From assembly GCA_946566415.1 (NCBI GenBank), contig CAMNWW010000113.1, positions 1-6,893 on the forward strand: a stretch of DNA of 6,893 nucleotides, in the 5' to 3' direction. The position numbers and the translations under genes were made by a program. Each line of letters begins with the position of its first letter. Position 1 is the stretch's first letter. The notes beneath the pieces are model-generated. The model was not told the DNA's origin. It was given only the letters and a program-made list of their open reading frames with translations, and did not search any database. Positions 1-6,355 of this stretch are shown piece after piece. The DNA comes from an uncultured Lachnospiraceae bacterium (GTDB taxonomy: Bacteria > Bacillota > Clostridia > Lachnospirales > Lachnospiraceae).

Positions 1-1536
1 AATCGTCTTCTTCTCCAATACCGGGTCTATTGTTTCTACCACGCTGCCTTTGGCATCCTGAATCTGGCGCACCATTCGAGGTTTATAATAATTCCCCCCG
101 TTTATCAGGGAGCAGAAACCTGTGGCAAGCTGCACCATGGAAACATTAAAGCTCTGCCCAAACGAACAGGTGGCAAGCTCAGTCACCTTCATCGTATCTT
201 CCGTAAACATCAATGATTCCGCCGAGACGTCTCCCGGAAGATCAATTCCGGTGTATTCGCCGAAGCCGAAAATATGCTGGTATTTGATAAATTCTTCTAC
301 GCCGATCGTCATGCCGATCTCCATCAACGCCACATTGCAGGAATTTTCCACGACCTGTCTCAGATTCTGGGTACCGTGTCCTCCCCGTTCATAGGCGATA
401 CACTGGATATCGTAATCTCCCACATGGAGAGAACCGTTGCATGTATAGGTCTCATTTCCCGTGAGCGCCCCGTTTTCAAGCCCCGTCGCAATTGTGAACG
501 GTTTTATCGTAGAACCCGGCTCAAATGTGTCGCTCACACAAAAATTTCTCCATAAACTGTTGAGCAGTTCCAGTTTCTCGTCGCTCCCCATGGCTTCAAG
601 TTGTTCCTCTGTATAATATCTTGACAAGTCGCGAGGATTATTCAGGTCAAAATCCGGCAAAGACGCCATTGCCAGAACCGCTCCGGTATTTGGATTCATC
701 ATAATGACCGCCCCGTTTTTGAACCCGGCGCCCTCCTGTGCTTCATTCCGGTGTTCCTCATTAAATGCCGATAAATGCTTTTCTACAATAGACTGCAGGT
801 TCACGTCAAGCGTCGTCACGACCGAATTCCCGTTCTCCGCTTCCTTGACCGTCCGCGTCGTCGTAAGGTCTGCATTCTGATAACCGTACTCGCGTCCATC
901 CGTCCCGTTCAGTGTATCATTGTAGGATGCCTCCAGACCGGCAAGGCCCACATCCCCATTGACGCTGAATCCAAGAACGTCGCATGCCAGATTGTTGTAC
1001 GGATACTTCCGCACATAATCTTCCTCCATCCAGATTCCGCGTATATCGTCGTTTTCTTCTTCCATTTTGTAAAATTCCTGTACCGAATCATAGTCCGCTC
1101 TTTTCTTCAAAATACTATAGCGGCTCTCCGGTTTCTCAACAAGAATTGTATCTACTGTCCCAGGGTCAATCTCGAAACACGTCTGCAGAGCTTCCTTTGT
1201 CGCCGCGATATGGTCCGCCGACTTCTTCTTGTCACTGGCCAGTACCTTTGCGTCTAATATGATGTTATAGACCCGTTCGCTTGTAGCCAGTTTTGTCCCG
1301 TTCGTATCAAGGATGTCTCCCCGCTTAAATGGAATTGTCCGGCTCACATACTGCTGCTGATCCAGTACTACTTTCGCATACTCCTCACCGGAGGACGCAT
1401 TAATATAAGTAATCCTTCCGATAAGACCAGCAAAAGCCAGCAACACCAACATAAAGAGCATCACCAGCTTTTTCTGCATTTTTAATGTGAACTTTTGTTT
1501 CAAGATAGAAATCTTTTTCTTTCTTCTCTTTGACAT
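1..1536 (-). CDS. Class B penicillin-binding protein (FtsI/PBP2B/SpoVD family), 3' end outside window
   Basis: Septal or sporulation peptidoglycan transpeptidase that cross-links stem peptides outside the membrane. 512 codons are visible with no stop; the frame runs off base 1. A basic start (MSKRRKKK) is followed by one membrane segment at about residues 24-44, then the pedestal domain with the typical RGDILDTNG stretch near residue 72. The transpeptidase domain has the active-site SxxK motif as STIK (Ser342, Lys345, within FEPGSTIKP) and the SxN motif as Ser399-Cys400-Asn401 (ENSCNVALMEIG), followed by FGQSFNVSMVQLA. The third motif (KTG) and any PASTA domains would lie beyond the edge. ATG at 1536 is preceded by AAAGGTGA five bases away, and this site overlaps the end of the ftsL-like gene. 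It is the fourth gene of the mraZ operon. The family is certain; whether it acts in vegetative division or as a spore-specific SpoVD cannot be decided without the C terminus. Confidence 0.95.
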   Translation of the reverse strand, partial: MSKRRKKKISILKQKFTLKMQKKLVMLFMLVLLAFAGLIGRITYINASSGEEYAKVVLDQQQYVSRTIPFKRGDILDTNGTKLATSERVYNIILDAKVLASDKKKSADHIAATKEALQTCFEIDPGTVDTILVEKPESRYSILKKRADYDSVQEFYKMEEENDDIRGIWMEEDYVRKYPYNNLACDVLGFSVNGDVGLAGLEASYNDTLNGTDGREYGYQNADLTTTRTVKEAENGNSVVTTLDVNLQSIVEKHLSAFNEEHRNEAQEGAGFKNGAVIMMNPNTGAVLAMASLPDFDLNNPRDLSRYYTEEQLEAMGSDEKLELLNSLWRNFCVSDTFEPGSTIKPFTIATGLENGALTGNETYTCNGSLHVGDYDIQCIAYERGGHGTQNLRQVVENSCNVALMEIGMTIGVEEFIKYQHIFGFGEYTGIDLPGDVSAESLMFTEDTMKVTELATCSFGQSFNVSMVQLATGFCSLINGGNYYKPRMVRQIQDAKGSVVETIDPVLEKKTI

Positions 1537-1552
1537 CTGATTCACCTTTTCC

Positions 1553-2044
1553 TTATTGTGAAAGAACTCCGTCTTTCGGTATATCCTCATATTGTTTTAC
1601 ATAATCTCCTGATGAACCGGGATAAGTGATCATCTGATCCGTTCCTGCATAATGCATCCCCAGCTCTCCTAAAGCGCGCTCCCTTACTTTCTCCAGATCC
1701 ACAGAATCTACCACAGTATTATGCCGGGTCGTGTTCTCCTCCCTTACTTCTGCCAATTCCTGTTGAAGCGCCGTAAGATGCTCCATACGGGTGGTCAGCT
1801 CGGCGCGTACCTGCAGATACCATATACACACTCCCAAAGCCGCCACGGCCGCAACCGTCAAAAATGCAACATAAGCCGGATTCATGCGCAGCGCCTGCTG
1901 ACGGTTCCTCTGGATCCGAGGGCTTCTTTTCTTCTTTCTTACCGGCTCCTCAAATTCCTGTCCTCTGCGTGGCAAAGGCATCTCTGCCTTACGGACCGTA
2001 TTCCCATAAACATACGTCCTGCTGTTATCTCGTCTTGCCGCCAT
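1553..2044 (-). CDS. ftsL: FtsL-like cell division protein (septum formation initiator family)
   Basis: Small bitopic membrane protein expected to join the FtsL-DivIC/FtsB complex, which activates the septal SEDS-transpeptidase pair. The 163 residues fall into a basic cytoplasmic part of about 55 residues (with KKKRSPRIQRNRQ near 38-49), one membrane segment at about 57-77 (AYVAFLTVAAVAALGVCIWYL), and a charged heptad-like stretch from about 80 to 108 consistent with a coiled coil. A segment near 114-133 (VDLEKVRERALGELGMHYA) matches the usual family ending, and a polar tail follows. Sequence conservation is weak in this family, so the call rests on topology plus position between rsmH and a class B penicillin-binding protein, where ftsL normally sits. 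ATG at 2044 has AAGGGGTGAT upstream, and that site overlaps the rsmH stop codon. Gaps are 13 bases upstream and 16 downstream. The cytoplasmic part is longer than in many FtsL proteins. Confidence 0.85.
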   Translation of the reverse strand: MAARRDNSRTYVYGNTVRKAEMPLPRRGQEFEEPVRKKKRSPRIQRNRQQALRMNPAYVAFLTVAAVAALGVCIWYLQVRAELTTRMEHLTALQQELAEVREENTTRHNTVVDSVDLEKVRERALGELGMHYAGTDQMITYPGSSGDYVKQYEDIPKDGVLSQ

Positions 2045-2057
2045 ATAGAATCACCCC

Positions 2058-2993
2058 TTACTTCCTTTCAAAAATGCGAAGCTTCGCACTTTTTGCACGG
2101 CTGTTTGCTTCCTTCTCTTCCCTCCCCGGAAGAATTGGCTTCTTCGTGATAACTCTCCCTTTTGAGACTTTCCCGCACACGCAGACCGGGAACGAACTCG
2201 GGCATGTGCAGGGGTTCTCATTTCTTCTAAAACTCCCCTTTACAATTCTGTCCTCCAGCGAATGGAATGTAATAACACAAAGCCTTCCGCCCGGACTTAG
2301 TATATCTATCATATCATCCAGCGAATTTTCCAGAACTTCCAATTCCCTGTTACACTCAATACGTATCGCTTGAAATGTTCTTTTTGCCGGATGTCCGGAT
2401 GTCTTTTGAAATTTCATCGGAATTGACTTTCGGATAATTTCCGTCAGTTCGCCTGTAGTTTGGATAGGACCTTCTCCGCGGGCTTCCACGATATGTTTGG
2501 CAATGTTCTTTGCAAACTTGTCCTCACCGTAATCGCGGATAATACGAAAAAGGTCCTCCTCGCTGTAGCCATTGACGATGTCCTTTGCTGTCAATACCTG
2601 ACGTGTATCCATCCTCATATCCAAAGGTGCATCTATTCGGTAGGAAAACCCCCGTTCTGCCGTATCCAGCTGGTAAGAAGATACGCCAAGATCAAGCATG
2701 ATCCCATCGACTTTGTCAATGCCGATTTGTTGGAGCCTCGACTTCATATCACAGTAATTGCTCCGGATTATTGTGACTCTCTCCCCGAAGCCGAGTAAGC
2801 GGGCGCCGGCCGCCTCGATCGCAGCCGCGTCCTGGTCTATTCCTATAAAACTCCCCGAATTGTTAAGACGCCTACATACTTCATAGGCATGTCCGCCTCC
2901 ACCAAGCGTGCCATCGACGTAAATTCCGTCCGGCTTGATGGAAAGGCCCTCGACTGTCTCGCCCAGCAACACCGACTTGTGTTCAAATGCCAT
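2058..2993 (-). CDS. rsmH: 16S rRNA (cytosine-1402-N4)-methyltransferase RsmH (MraW)
   Basis: Uses S-adenosylmethionine to methylate N4 of C1402 in the decoding centre of 16S rRNA; a cytoplasmic enzyme. The 311 residues match the usual family length of about 310. Visible motifs in order: the conserved start FEHKSVLLGE (3-12), the SAM-binding loop VDGTLGGGGH (26-35), GIDQD (51-55), the catalytic-region DLGVSSYQLD (101-110), GFSYRIDAPLDMRMD (115-129), HPAKRTFQAIRI (201-212), ITFHSLEDRIVK (241-252), and the paired cysteines CTC/CVC at 262-273 near the C terminus. ATG at 2993 has AGGAGG five bases upstream. The mraZ stop codon TAG lies partly inside this ribosome site, so translation of the two genes is probably coupled. 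It is the second gene of the operon, and nothing in it looks damaged. Confidence 0.98.
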   Translation of the reverse strand: MAFEHKSVLLGETVEGLSIKPDGIYVDGTLGGGGHAYEVCRRLNNSGSFIGIDQDAAAIEAAGARLLGFGERVTIIRSNYCDMKSRLQQIGIDKVDGIMLDLGVSSYQLDTAERGFSYRIDAPLDMRMDTRQVLTAKDIVNGYSEEDLFRIIRDYGEDKFAKNIAKHIVEARGEGPIQTTGELTEIIRKSIPMKFQKTSGHPAKRTFQAIRIECNRELEVLENSLDDMIDILSPGGRLCVITFHSLEDRIVKGSFRRNENPCTCPSSFPVCVCGKVSKGRVITKKPILPGREEKEANSRAKSAKLRIFERK

Positions 2994-3002
2994 AGTTTCC
3001 TC

Positions 3003-3440
3003 CTAAATGCTAAGTCCCAAATCTTCCATGTCATTTGCAATATCTTCGATATTTTCCTCCACATCAGCAGTGCGGGTTTCCCAAGCTTCTTTACTCCAGA
3101 GCTCTACTTTATCCAACATCCCGGCAAGAACAACTTCCTTTTCCAGTGATGCATGGGCGCGCAGCGAAGAAGAAATCAAAACTCTCCCCTGTTTATCAAG
3201 TTCCCCTTCTACGGCGCTTCCGATAAAGAAACGTTTAAAATCTCTGGCCTTTTTGTTAGTGAGTGGTAAGGTTCTTAGTTTGTCTTCAAAGGTTTTCCAT
3301 TCGTCGTCCGGATAAAGAAACAAGCAGCCGTCCAACCCCTTCGTAATCATGAAATGTTCTCCCAGACTTTCACGTAACTTGGAAGGGATGATCAACCGGC
3401 CTTTTGAATCAATACTGTGATTAAATTCTCCAGTCAACAT
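3003..3440 (-). CDS. mraZ: Transcriptional regulator MraZ
   Basis: AbrB-like DNA-binding protein that forms ring-shaped oligomers and regulates the dcw operon it heads. The 145 residues match the usual size of about 143. It holds the expected two tandem half-domains, each with the DxxxR signature: DSKGR at 11-15 (in FNHSIDSKGRLIIP) and DKQGR at 82-86 (in LDKQGRVLIS). The acidic C terminus (EENIEDIANDMED) is common in the family. ATG at 3440 follows GAAGGTGAT with a short spacer. Upstream lies a consensus promoter overlaid by phased AAGTGG-type boxes that match the kind of site described for MraZ in Mycoplasma (AAAGTG-type), so autoregulation, probably repression, is inferred. It is followed after 9 bases by rsmH. 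Confidence 0.98.
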   Translation of the reverse strand: MLTGEFNHSIDSKGRLIIPSKLRESLGEHFMITKGLDGCLFLYPDDEWKTFEDKLRTLPLTNKKARDFKRFFIGSAVEGELDKQGRVLISSSLRAHASLEKEVVLAGMLDKVELWSKEAWETRTADVEENIEDIANDMEDLGLSI

Positions 3441-3454
3441 ACGGAATCACCTTC

Positions 3455-3480
3455 TTTCAAAGTGGTCTGCCACTTTTAAA
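3455..3480 (-). promoter_or_regulatory. Leader hairpin next to the mraZ ribosome site
   Basis: The minus-strand transcript contains AAAGTGG-CAGA-CCACTTT (3476-3459), a perfect 7-base-pair stem with a four-base loop, extended by three A-U pairs after one mismatch. It is built from the last direct MraZ box and one inverted copy. It ends a few bases before the GAAGGTGAT ribosome site. It may only reflect an inverted operator half, or it may affect mRNA stability or translation. Confidence 0.5.
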
Positions 3481-3536
3481 CCACTTTGCTCCACTTATCA
3501 CCACATTTTACCACTTGCAACCATTGTAACCCACTT
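3470..3536 (-). repeat. Array of seven phased MraZ-type boxes
   Basis: On the minus strand the hexamer AAGTGG starts at 3536, 3516, 3496, 3486 and 3475, with degenerate units at 3526 (CAATGG) and 3506 (ATGTGG). Steps are 10, 10, 10, 10, 10 and 11 bases, so all boxes face the same side of the helix. An eighth copy in opposite orientation lies at 3460-3465. MraZ proteins bind short GTGG/TGGG-type direct repeats with about 10-base phasing, usually three or four units, so this is most likely the MraZ operator. The array covers the promoter spacer, the -10 element, the start site and about 45 bases of leader. Confidence 0.8.
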
Positions 3537-3551
3537 CCCCCCTCATTTCAA
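3523..3551 (-). promoter_or_regulatory. Sigma-A-type promoter of the mraZ operon
   Basis: On the minus strand, TTGAAA (3551-3546) and TACAAT (3528-3523) are separated by exactly 17 bases, each one mismatch from the housekeeping consensus. The predicted start of transcription is near 3516, giving a leader of about 76 bases before the mraZ ATG. MraZ-type boxes fall in the spacer, on the -10 element and across the start site, an arrangement that suits a repressor. Confidence 0.8.
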
Positions 3552-3587
3552 GCCCTTTTTTCTTTTTCCCAAAATCCCTGCAATCAA

Positions 3588-3615
3588 AAAACAGCGTACA
3601 TATGTACGCTGTTTT
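3588..3615. repeat. Perfect 28-base palindrome (possible terminator or operator)
   Basis: AAAACAGCGTACAT is followed directly by its exact reverse complement ATGTACGCTGTTTT. Read on the minus strand the stem is followed by six T residues (3591-3586) and then GATT, so it can act as an intrinsic terminator just before the mraZ promoter. On the plus strand only four T residues follow. The core CGTACATATGTACG differs at two symmetrical positions from the Bacillus-type LexA site CGAACATATGTTCG, and it matches a GTAC-N4-GTAC pattern, so it could also be a repressor site. The palindrome is certain; its role is not. Confidence 0.6.
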
Positions 3616-3782
3616 CCACATCTGGTTTACTTTTTCTGGTATTTCCAACCCCTTCCACAAGATGTGGGCCTTAATTTTTTTGTTCTGCCGCACAATGTGA
3701 AAATATATTTTGGCTGCGGATATGTATGTAAGGGATACAGCAGAACGTAATGGTATTGAATAGCAAATCATATCATTTTTCC
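3616..3782. other. Non-coding stretch rich in inverted repeats
   Basis: Together with flanking elements this belongs to a region of about 340 bases without a gene (3552-3892). No convincing reading frame is present. Inverted repeats seen: CCACATCT (3616-3623) with AGATGTGG (3660-3667); a local alternative CCACA-AGA-TGTGG (3655-3667) that shares an arm with the first; CACA-A-TGTG (3691-3699); the palindrome AAAATATATTTT (3700-3711); and GTTCTGC (3682-3688) with GCAGAAC (3740-3746). On the minus strand the stretch leads into the palindrome plus T-tract at 3615-3586. That would suit a small structured RNA, but I see no strong promoter for one. Confidence 0.4.
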
Positions 3783-3826
3783 AAAATAAAAATCCCCGTC
3801 ATTCCATAACAGAACAACGGAGATTT
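3783..3826 (-). terminator. Rho-independent terminator of the small membrane protein gene
   Basis: In the minus-strand transcript the 15-base arms at 3826-3812 and 3804-3790 pair fully, with three G-U wobbles and a seven-base loop. The run TTTTTATTTT (3792-3783) follows. On the plus strand the wobbles become A-C mismatches and no T-run follows, so the element is specific to minus-strand transcription. It lies 66 bases past the stop codon at 3893. Confidence 0.8.
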
Positions 3827-3892
3827 GAAACTAAAAATTCGCCGTCCCTTCTCCTCCATGAAACATCAAAATAGAAGCAACGGCCGGGAAAG

Positions 3893-4141
3893 CTACTCTT
3901 CACTTTCCGCGTTCAGCGACTGCAGATAATTATCCACTGCAGTATAGTCCACCTCCGCTACTTTTCTCGGCTGGCTCTGCGTATAAAGCCCAACGGCAGA
4001 ATATCCTACCCACCCTGCCAAAGCGACAAAAATAATACCTGCTACTATGCCGCGTACTGTACGCATCGTCTTCTCCTTGCGCATCGTCTGTTTACGATTT
4101 GCCTTTTCCTTTTTATATCGGTCTACCTTTTCCTGACTCAT
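3893..4141 (-). CDS. Small single-pass membrane protein of unknown function
   Basis: I do not recognise the family. From the ATG at 4141 it has 82 residues in three parts: a very basic, lysine- and arginine-rich N-terminal region of about 27 residues (KVDRYKKEKANRKQTMRKEK); one membrane segment at about 29-52 (VRGIVAGIIFVALAGWVGYSAVGL); and an acidic tail of about 30 residues ending in SEE. The positive-inside rule places the tail outside. A TTG nine bases further upstream is in frame, but it sits only one base from the AAAGGAG ribosome site, so the ATG ten bases away is chosen. The gene has its own strong promoter in the gap after the DegV gene and its own terminator, so it can be expressed alone. 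Nearness to the dcw operon suggests, but does not show, a role at the cell envelope. Confidence 0.8.
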   Translation of the reverse strand: MSQEKVDRYKKEKANRKQTMRKEKTMRTVRGIVAGIIFVALAGWVGYSAVGLYTQSQPRKVAEVDYTAVDNYLQSLNAESEE

Positions 4142-4151
4142 TATATCCAAA

Positions 4152-4158
4152 CTCCTTT
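4152..4158 (-). promoter_or_regulatory. Ribosome binding site that decides the start of the small membrane protein
   Basis: AAAGGAG on the minus strand (4158-4152). It is ten bases from the ATG at 4141 but only one base from the in-frame TTG at 4150, so the ATG is the plausible start. Confidence 0.7.
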
Positions 4159-4203
4159 ATATTCTTTCTGTTTGCTGCGGACTTCGTCTTCTCCGTAATG
4201 GAC

Positions 4204-4232
4204 AGTATACCACATCTTTTTCCCAGGTACAA
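4204..4232 (-). promoter_or_regulatory. Promoter of the small membrane protein gene
   Basis: TTGTAC (4232-4227), a 17-base spacer and TATACT (4209-4204) on the minus strand, with an extended -10 (TGG just before TATACT). It starts four bases after the DegV stop codon. The predicted start of transcription near 4197 gives a leader of about 56 bases. Confidence 0.7.
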
Positions 4233-4235
4233 GTA

Positions 4236-5075
4236 TTATACCGCAATAATCACGCCGCCATCGTTCGCATACATACTGCTGATTCCCCTGGTATCCAGGA
4301 TAATGATCTTTTTTATCTTTGTCCGTTCTTTCAAAAGCTCTCTCACATACTGCGCGCGTTCCGGACAGTTACAATGGGAAATTGCGAGGATCTTGTTCTC
4401 CGCATTCTGAATTTCGTCCGCCACTACTTCCACCATCTTGTGCAGCGCTTTTTTCACGCCGCGCGCCTGCCCAAGCTGGCAGATCTCGCCTTTTGGCGTG
4501 GAGCCCATAACCGGTTTAATATTCAAAACGGTGGCCGCGATCGCCTTAAGCCCAGTAAGCCTTCCATTCTTCCTGAGAGTCTCCAGGCTCTCAAGCACAA
4601 AATACGTATGCTGGCCTCTGATGTACTCTTCCACTTTCTCGACGACCTCCGGGAACGTCATACCCTCTCTTTCACATTCCATGATCTTTTCTGCTATTAA
4701 TGTCTCACCGACAGACGCCGAGCAGGAATTAAACACATAGATATCTTTTTCTCCATACTCTTCGTGATAAAGGTTCTTCCCAACCACAGCGCTATTATAG
4801 GAGCCGCTTAATTCCGCTGACAACGTCACTACATAGACATGGTCCGCAAGGCACCGGTATCCTTCCATATATCTCTCGGGCGACGGGCAGCTTGATTTCG
4901 GGCAATTCGGACTTTCTGCCACCCGTTTCAAAAAATCTTTCTGATCAAAACTGTCGTCGTCCACGATATGATGGTCGTCTACATCAATCGCCAGAGAGGC
5001 TGTCTCAAAAAGTCCGGACGCTTTCATCTCCTCTGTCAATTCTCCGCAGCTGTCAACGATAATTTTATAGCTCAT
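4236..5075 (-). CDS. DegV family protein (fatty-acid-binding, FakB-like)
   Basis: DegV proteins bind a fatty acid in a deep pocket; those that work with the kinase FakA present it for phosphorylation and entry into phospholipid synthesis. The protein is cytoplasmic. The 279 residues match the usual length of about 280. Visible family features: the start YKIIVDSCGEL (Asp8, Ser9), KSSCPSPERYMEGY (60-73) at the place of the common TSQPSP motif, SAELSGSYNSA (86-96), LESLETLRKNGRLTG (171-185), LNIKPVM (194-200) and ISHCNCPERA (232-241). The C-terminal HTGPG-type motif of many members is replaced by YANDGGVIIAV, so this is a distinct subgroup and the lipid ligand may differ. ATG at 5075 follows GGGAGG with an eight-base spacer. 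No clear terminator lies between ftsW and this gene (125-base gap), nor directly after it. Confidence 0.92.
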   Translation of the reverse strand: MSYKIIVDSCGELTEEMKASGLFETASLAIDVDDHHIVDDDSFDQKDFLKRVAESPNCPKSSCPSPERYMEGYRCLADHVYVVTLSAELSGSYNSAVVGKNLYHEEYGEKDIYVFNSCSASVGETLIAEKIMECEREGMTFPEVVEKVEEYIRGQHTYFVLESLETLRKNGRLTGLKAIAATVLNIKPVMGSTPKGEICQLGQARGVKKALHKMVEVVADEIQNAENKILAISHCNCPERAQYVRELLKERTKIKKIIILDTRGISSMYANDGGVIIAV

Positions 5076-5102
5076 TACTACTTCCTCCCAAATCGCATCT
5101 GT

Positions 5103-5165
5103 ATATGATATTTTTTGTTTCTATTATATCTAGTTTTTGATACTACATATTCTATAATATCATAT
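5103..5165 (-). promoter_or_regulatory. Probable promoter region of the DegV gene with inverted repeat
   Basis: A very AT-rich gap. A perfect -10 hexamer TATAAT lies at 5128-5123 on the minus strand, about 48 bases before the ATG, but no good -35 is seen at 16-18 bases; another TATTAT lies further upstream. Ten-base inverted arms, ATATGATATT (5103-5112) and AATATCATAT (5156-5165), flank the -10 and could be an operator or only AT-rich coincidence. Confidence 0.4.
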
Positions 5166-5200
5166 TTTATTTGGGAAAAAAAGTCTTTTTTACTATTTTC

Positions 5201-6355
5201 TCACTCCTCCAACCTAATTTTTTTCGATACGCCGAGCGCTATCCCGATCTCCGACATCAGGAACAGGATAGATGTCCCTCCATAACTGATAAAAGGCAGT
5301 GTAATACCGGTCGTCGGAATCACATTAAGCACTACCGCTACATTTAAAATCACCTGAAGTCCGATATGGATAAATATCCCCGTTACAATTAGTGAACCAT
5401 AAAGGTCTGGAGCGTTTTGTGCGATAACCAGCAGACGGTACAAAAGCAGGCCGAAAAGGGTCAGCACCATGATCGCTCCGAACACACCTAGTTCTTCACA
5501 GATCACGGTAAGAATCATGTCGTTTTGCACCTCCGGTATAATCATCTTCTGCGCCCCGTTTCCTAATCCCTTTCCGAAAAAACCGCCTGAACCGATCGCA
5601 TAGAAACCTTGCATTGTCTGAAACGCGCCGGAATCAGCAAATTTTTCAGGGTAAAGCCAGGCGAGGATCCTTCGGATACGGAAATTCGTACTGTTCTCCA
5701 AAAGTTTCCCACAGATTACCGCCGCGGCCACGACAATCGTGACAGCGCCTGCGCTCATATAGACAAAAGGCTTTGTCTTTTTATGTACGACAAAAACCAG
5801 GCCGAAGCAGATTCCAAATACGATGATCGCCGTACTTAGATTGTCTGTCAGGTAGAACACTCCCCCCGCCGCAATAAAGCCCCACCAGAATATCGTCTTA
5901 AACCCTTTTCCGGTGTTGATCTTATCTCCCATCTTGCACAGAAGATAGGGAATGAACAGGATCACTGCCACCTTCATCACCTCCGATGGCTGGAGCTGCT
6001 GATTCGCCGGAAGCCGAAGCCATCTCTTCGTACCATACGCCTCGATTCCCAGGGGCGTAAAACGCACGAGCGCCATCATAAACATCGCCGCCCAGTAAAG
6101 AATGATCGAGGGCTTGGCGTACAAATGATAATCAATCTGCGCTATAATCAGCATCGCTATCCCGCTCCCCAGACTGATTGCCGCCTGCCGCTTAAAGTAA
6201 TACATCCCATCGTCAAATTTCGTCAGCGACTCATAAGAGCTTCCGCTGTAAAGCATGACCAGCCCGAAACAGACCAGAAAAATCATGACCGCCAGCAGGC
6301 TGTAGTCAAAATACTGGATGGTCCTCTCTTTCCTTCTTCTCTTTTTTTCTCCCAT
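5201..6355 (-). CDS. ftsW: SEDS peptidoglycan glycosyltransferase (FtsW/SpoVE/RodA family)
   Basis: Polytopic membrane enzyme that polymerises lipid II into glycan strands together with a class B penicillin-binding protein. The 384 residues have a short basic start (KKRRRKER) followed by about ten hydrophobic segments. Family marks: GTKRWLRLP (108-116, conserved Trp112), LQPSEVMKVAVILF (121-134), DNLSTAIIVF (171-180, where PDLGT is usual), PEVQNDMILTVICEELG (274-290), whose Asp279 corresponds to the essential acidic residue of SEDS enzymes, and the C-terminal signature IPTTGITLPFISYGGTS (346-362). ATG at 6355 has GGGAG about nine bases upstream. It has its own promoter and lies outside the tight dcw operon. 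FtsW, SpoVE and RodA cannot be separated by eye; the C-terminal signature and N terminus look more FtsW/SpoVE-like. Substitution of PDLG by DNLS is the only oddity. Confidence 0.92.
   Translation of the reverse strand: MGEKKRRRKERTIQYFDYSLLAVMIFLVCFGLVMLYSGSSYESLTKFDDGMYYFKRQAAISLGSGIAMLIIAQIDYHLYAKPSIILYWAAMFMMALVRFTPLGIEAYGTKRWLRLPANQQLQPSEVMKVAVILFIPYLLCKMGDKINTGKGFKTIFWWGFIAAGGVFYLTDNLSTAIIVFGICFGLVFVVHKKTKPFVYMSAGAVTIVVAAAVICGKLLENSTNFRIRRILAWLYPEKFADSGAFQTMQGFYAIGSGGFFGKGLGNGAQKMIIPEVQNDMILTVICEELGVFGAIMVLTLFGLLLYRLLVIAQNAPDLYGSLIVTGIFIHIGLQVILNVAVVLNVIPTTGITLPFISYGGTSILFLMSEIGIALGVSKKIRLEE

Noticed and set aside
775..2373. Several plus-strand reading frames of 92-169 codons (775-1257, 984-1262, 1721-2149, 1864-2373)
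   Set aside because: They lie antisense to the penicillin-binding protein, ftsL and rsmH genes, whose minus-strand proteins carry clear family motifs.
3470..3541. Regularly spaced short repeats as a possible CRISPR-like array
   Set aside because: Units are only six bases at 10-base steps, with no spacer-length gaps or cas genes. MraZ operator phasing explains them.
3612..3620. DnaA-box-like TTTTCCACA
   Set aside because: A single relaxed match with no cluster of further boxes and no dnaA/dnaN genes; not evidence of an origin.
3722..3763. Tiny plus-strand frame starting MYVRDTAERNGIE
   Set aside because: It weakly recalls the start of a small helix-turn-helix protein but stops after 13 codons, has no clear ribosome site and cannot be supported as a gene remnant.
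3508..3771. Minus-strand reading frame of 87 codons
   Set aside because: It crosses the palindrome and the mraZ promoter, has no ribosome site and shows no recognisable protein pattern.
4142..4150. TTG at 4150 as the start of the small membrane protein
   Set aside because: Only one base separates it from the ribosome site; the ATG at 4141 is better placed.
5176..5191. A-run/T-run near-palindrome after the ftsW-family gene as a terminator
   Set aside because: The arms are only A/T plus one G-C pair, with a loop of one base, so no stable hairpin can form.
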